Positions 62,938 to 64,000 of a stretch of DNA of 64,000 nucleotides are shown in pieces. The notes beneath the pieces were generated by a model. It ran no database searches and had not been told where the DNA came from. It was given only the letters and a program-made list of their open reading frames with translations. The translations under genes and the position numbers were made by a program. Numbering within the stretch: position 1 is the stretch's first letter; each line of letters starts with the position of its first letter. Source of the stretch: Prorocentrum cordatum (Eukaryota; Sar; Dinophyceae; Prorocentrales; Prorocentraceae); assembly GCA_963575745.1 (NCBI GenBank), contig CAUYUJ010014548.1:212981-276980 (forward strand). The letters run 5' to 3'.

Positions 62938-64000
62938 TCATTTTCGAGGCGGTCGGAAACATACATATATATATATATACAAATTATGGCCATTACGGTT
63001 GAGGGAGAGGTGAGAGAGGCTCGGGCAGGTGCCTGGGCATCTCTCGTGTTGGCGACGGGTCTTGGCTCCCGTTGTTAAAACTCGTGTGCGACACAGCTCG
63101 CACATCCATCTACCTCTTAGCCAGACCCACTTGTGGTACTGCCCTGGTTCTCTCTGACCACGGGAGGCACCAGCAACGGCCCCAGGACCCACAGGGGGAG
63201 GGGGAGGCGGAGGCGGAGCAGGGGCGATTAGGGCAGCACCCACAAGGGGCTTTACAGCCGGCTTGAAAACTGGTTTCCCGCATGCTTTTCCCCCTGGCTT
63301 CGGCGCTATGGCGGGCCAGGTGAGCATGGCTTGTGAGACGAACCGCAGGAAACGCTTGATGAAGGCCTGATCGGCCTGATACTTATCGATTTCGGCTTCC
63401 GAGGGGCCCCCGAGCTTCTTCGCGGCCGCTTTGGCGATTCGGTCGGCAACGTCGTTCCCGAGGGCCAGAAACTTTTCGCGGGAGCCTTCTGGAAGGCGGT
63501 CTAAATCCTGGTGCGCTTTTACTTTACAAACTTGGGGGAGGGCACCTCCAGTGTGTTTACCTTTGGCAACTAGCTCCAGCCCAGAGTACATATTATTTCT
63601 ATCAAAGCCTACTTGACTGTACTTTCTTATGGCTCCTAAGTGGTCCGAGTGGACCTGGGTAATGTTAGGGTACATGTGGCTGATGGCAAGGGCAAGATGC
63701 TCCGCTGCTCCTGATGTGGGCGGCAGAGCGGCTCCTGTCTGTCCAGACAGGTGTGCCTTGCAGTCACCCGGTTCGTCCATCACAACTACCGACCAGCCCG
63801 TTTGATGCCAAACGGTGGGGCCTTGCTCATAGCAGGATCCGTCAACAAAAGCCTCGCCAGACATGGCCTCTTTAAGCGGGGCCCCGTTTTTGGACCAGAA
63901 CTCAAAAGCAAAGCCGACCCCCGAGGGCCTTATAAACACGGGGTCGGGAAGGTATTGAAAACCATGGGCTAGTGGAGCTTCACTGGGGTACCCTCGAAGA
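62938..64000 (-). CDS. Second LINE, C-terminal RNase H region (5' end beyond window)
   Basis: Open frame running off the right edge (GYPSEAPLAHGFQYLPDPVF near the edge), so no start codon is assigned. RNase H features: AFVDGSCYEQGP (first Asp), GAAEHLALAISHM (Glu), VHSDHLGAIR (second Asp), KVKAHQDLDRLPEGSREKF and GNDVADRIAKAAAKK (last Asp). The tail has a Pro-rich linker (APPPPPPPPVGPG) and a CELC..HERCPG zinc-like motif. The last ~10 residues before the stop come from a TATATA tract (62960-62978), so the natural C-terminus is uncertain. Sequence differs clearly from the RNase H of the 54-61-kb LINE, so it is a different family or a distant lineage. Confidence 0.8.
   Translation of the reverse strand, partial: LRGYPSEAPLAHGFQYLPDPVFIRPSGVGFAFEFWSKNGAPLKEAMSGEAFVDGSCYEQGPTVWHQTGWSVVVMDEPGDCKAHLSGQTGAALPPTSGAAEHLALAISHMYPNITQVHSDHLGAIRKYSQVGFDRNNMYSGLELVAKGKHTGGALPQVCKVKAHQDLDRLPEGSREKFLALGNDVADRIAKAAAKKLGGPSEAEIDKYQADQAFIKRFLRFVSQAMLTWPAIAPKPGGKACGKPVFKPAVKPLVGAALIAPAPPPPPPPPVGPGAVAGASRGQREPGQYHKWVWLRGRWMCELCRTRVLTTGAKTRRQHERCPGTCPSLSHLSLNRNGHNLYIYIYVCFRPPRK
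62960..62978. repeat. Short (TA)n tract at LINE 3' end
   Basis: TACATATATATATATATACA; may be the tandem tail or part of the 3' UTR of the second LINE. Confidence 0.7.

Overview
This window looks like nuclear DNA of a dinoflagellate. The main reason is that copies of the dinoflagellate spliced leader (the 22-nt DinoSL, core CCGTAGCC..GGCTCAAG) sit in the DNA at four places: 7421-7443 (+), 32139-32175 (-), 38511-38532 (-) and 61535-61556 (-). DinoSL is normally added to mRNA by trans-splicing, so genomic copies mark mRNAs that were reverse-transcribed and re-inserted. High GC content, very low gene density and long triplet microsatellites fit the same origin. I cannot name the species. There is a 100-N assembly gap at 51312-51411.

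Coding content is small and almost all of it is linked to retroposition. (1) A complete intronless metacaspase gene (31139-32017, minus) lies in a 2.0-kb retrocopy. The copy has a tandem SL relic at its 5' end, an A8 tail at its 3' end and an 18-bp target-site duplication. (2) A frameshifted pseudogene (36748-38510, minus) follows an SL relic and lies in a second retrocopy with an exact 15-bp target-site duplication. (3) A 7.5-kb non-LTR retrotransposon (54010-61556, minus) has ORF1 with a RanBP2-like zinc finger. Its ORF2 carries an EEP endonuclease, a reverse transcriptase, a zinc motif and RNase H, and is broken by two frameshifts. Its 5' end is itself an SL relic. (4) The 3' end of a second RNase-H-bearing LINE runs off the right edge (62938-64000, minus). 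No rRNA, tRNA or CRISPR was recognised.

The rest is repeats. From 1 to 9 kb there are many copies of a ~185-bp inverted-repeat element (family A, ends CCCAGACCCCC/GGGGGTCTGGG). Family C, with ends close to TTAAGTCGGGCCTGTCC and 8-bp target duplications (hAT-like), is scattered over the whole window and in one place is nested inside itself. Smaller inverted-repeat families (B, D, F, G, fold-backs) fill other gaps. A ~1.75-kb imperfect palindrome covers 17211-18966. Triplet tracts (GGA/CCT, CGT/ACG, CAT) and GA tracts make up much of 5-30 kb and 35-54 kb, and 10-11-bp CCAAGAGG-type arrays occur at 14.5-15.2, 32.8-33.5 and 49.25-49.9 kb.

Taken together, the window is a small record of dinoflagellate mRNA recycling. 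A LINE with an SL at its 5' end lies near two other SL-marked cDNA insertions, one of which still encodes an apparently intact protease. The most useful follow-up is to test whether this LINE's machinery inserts trans-spliced host mRNAs.
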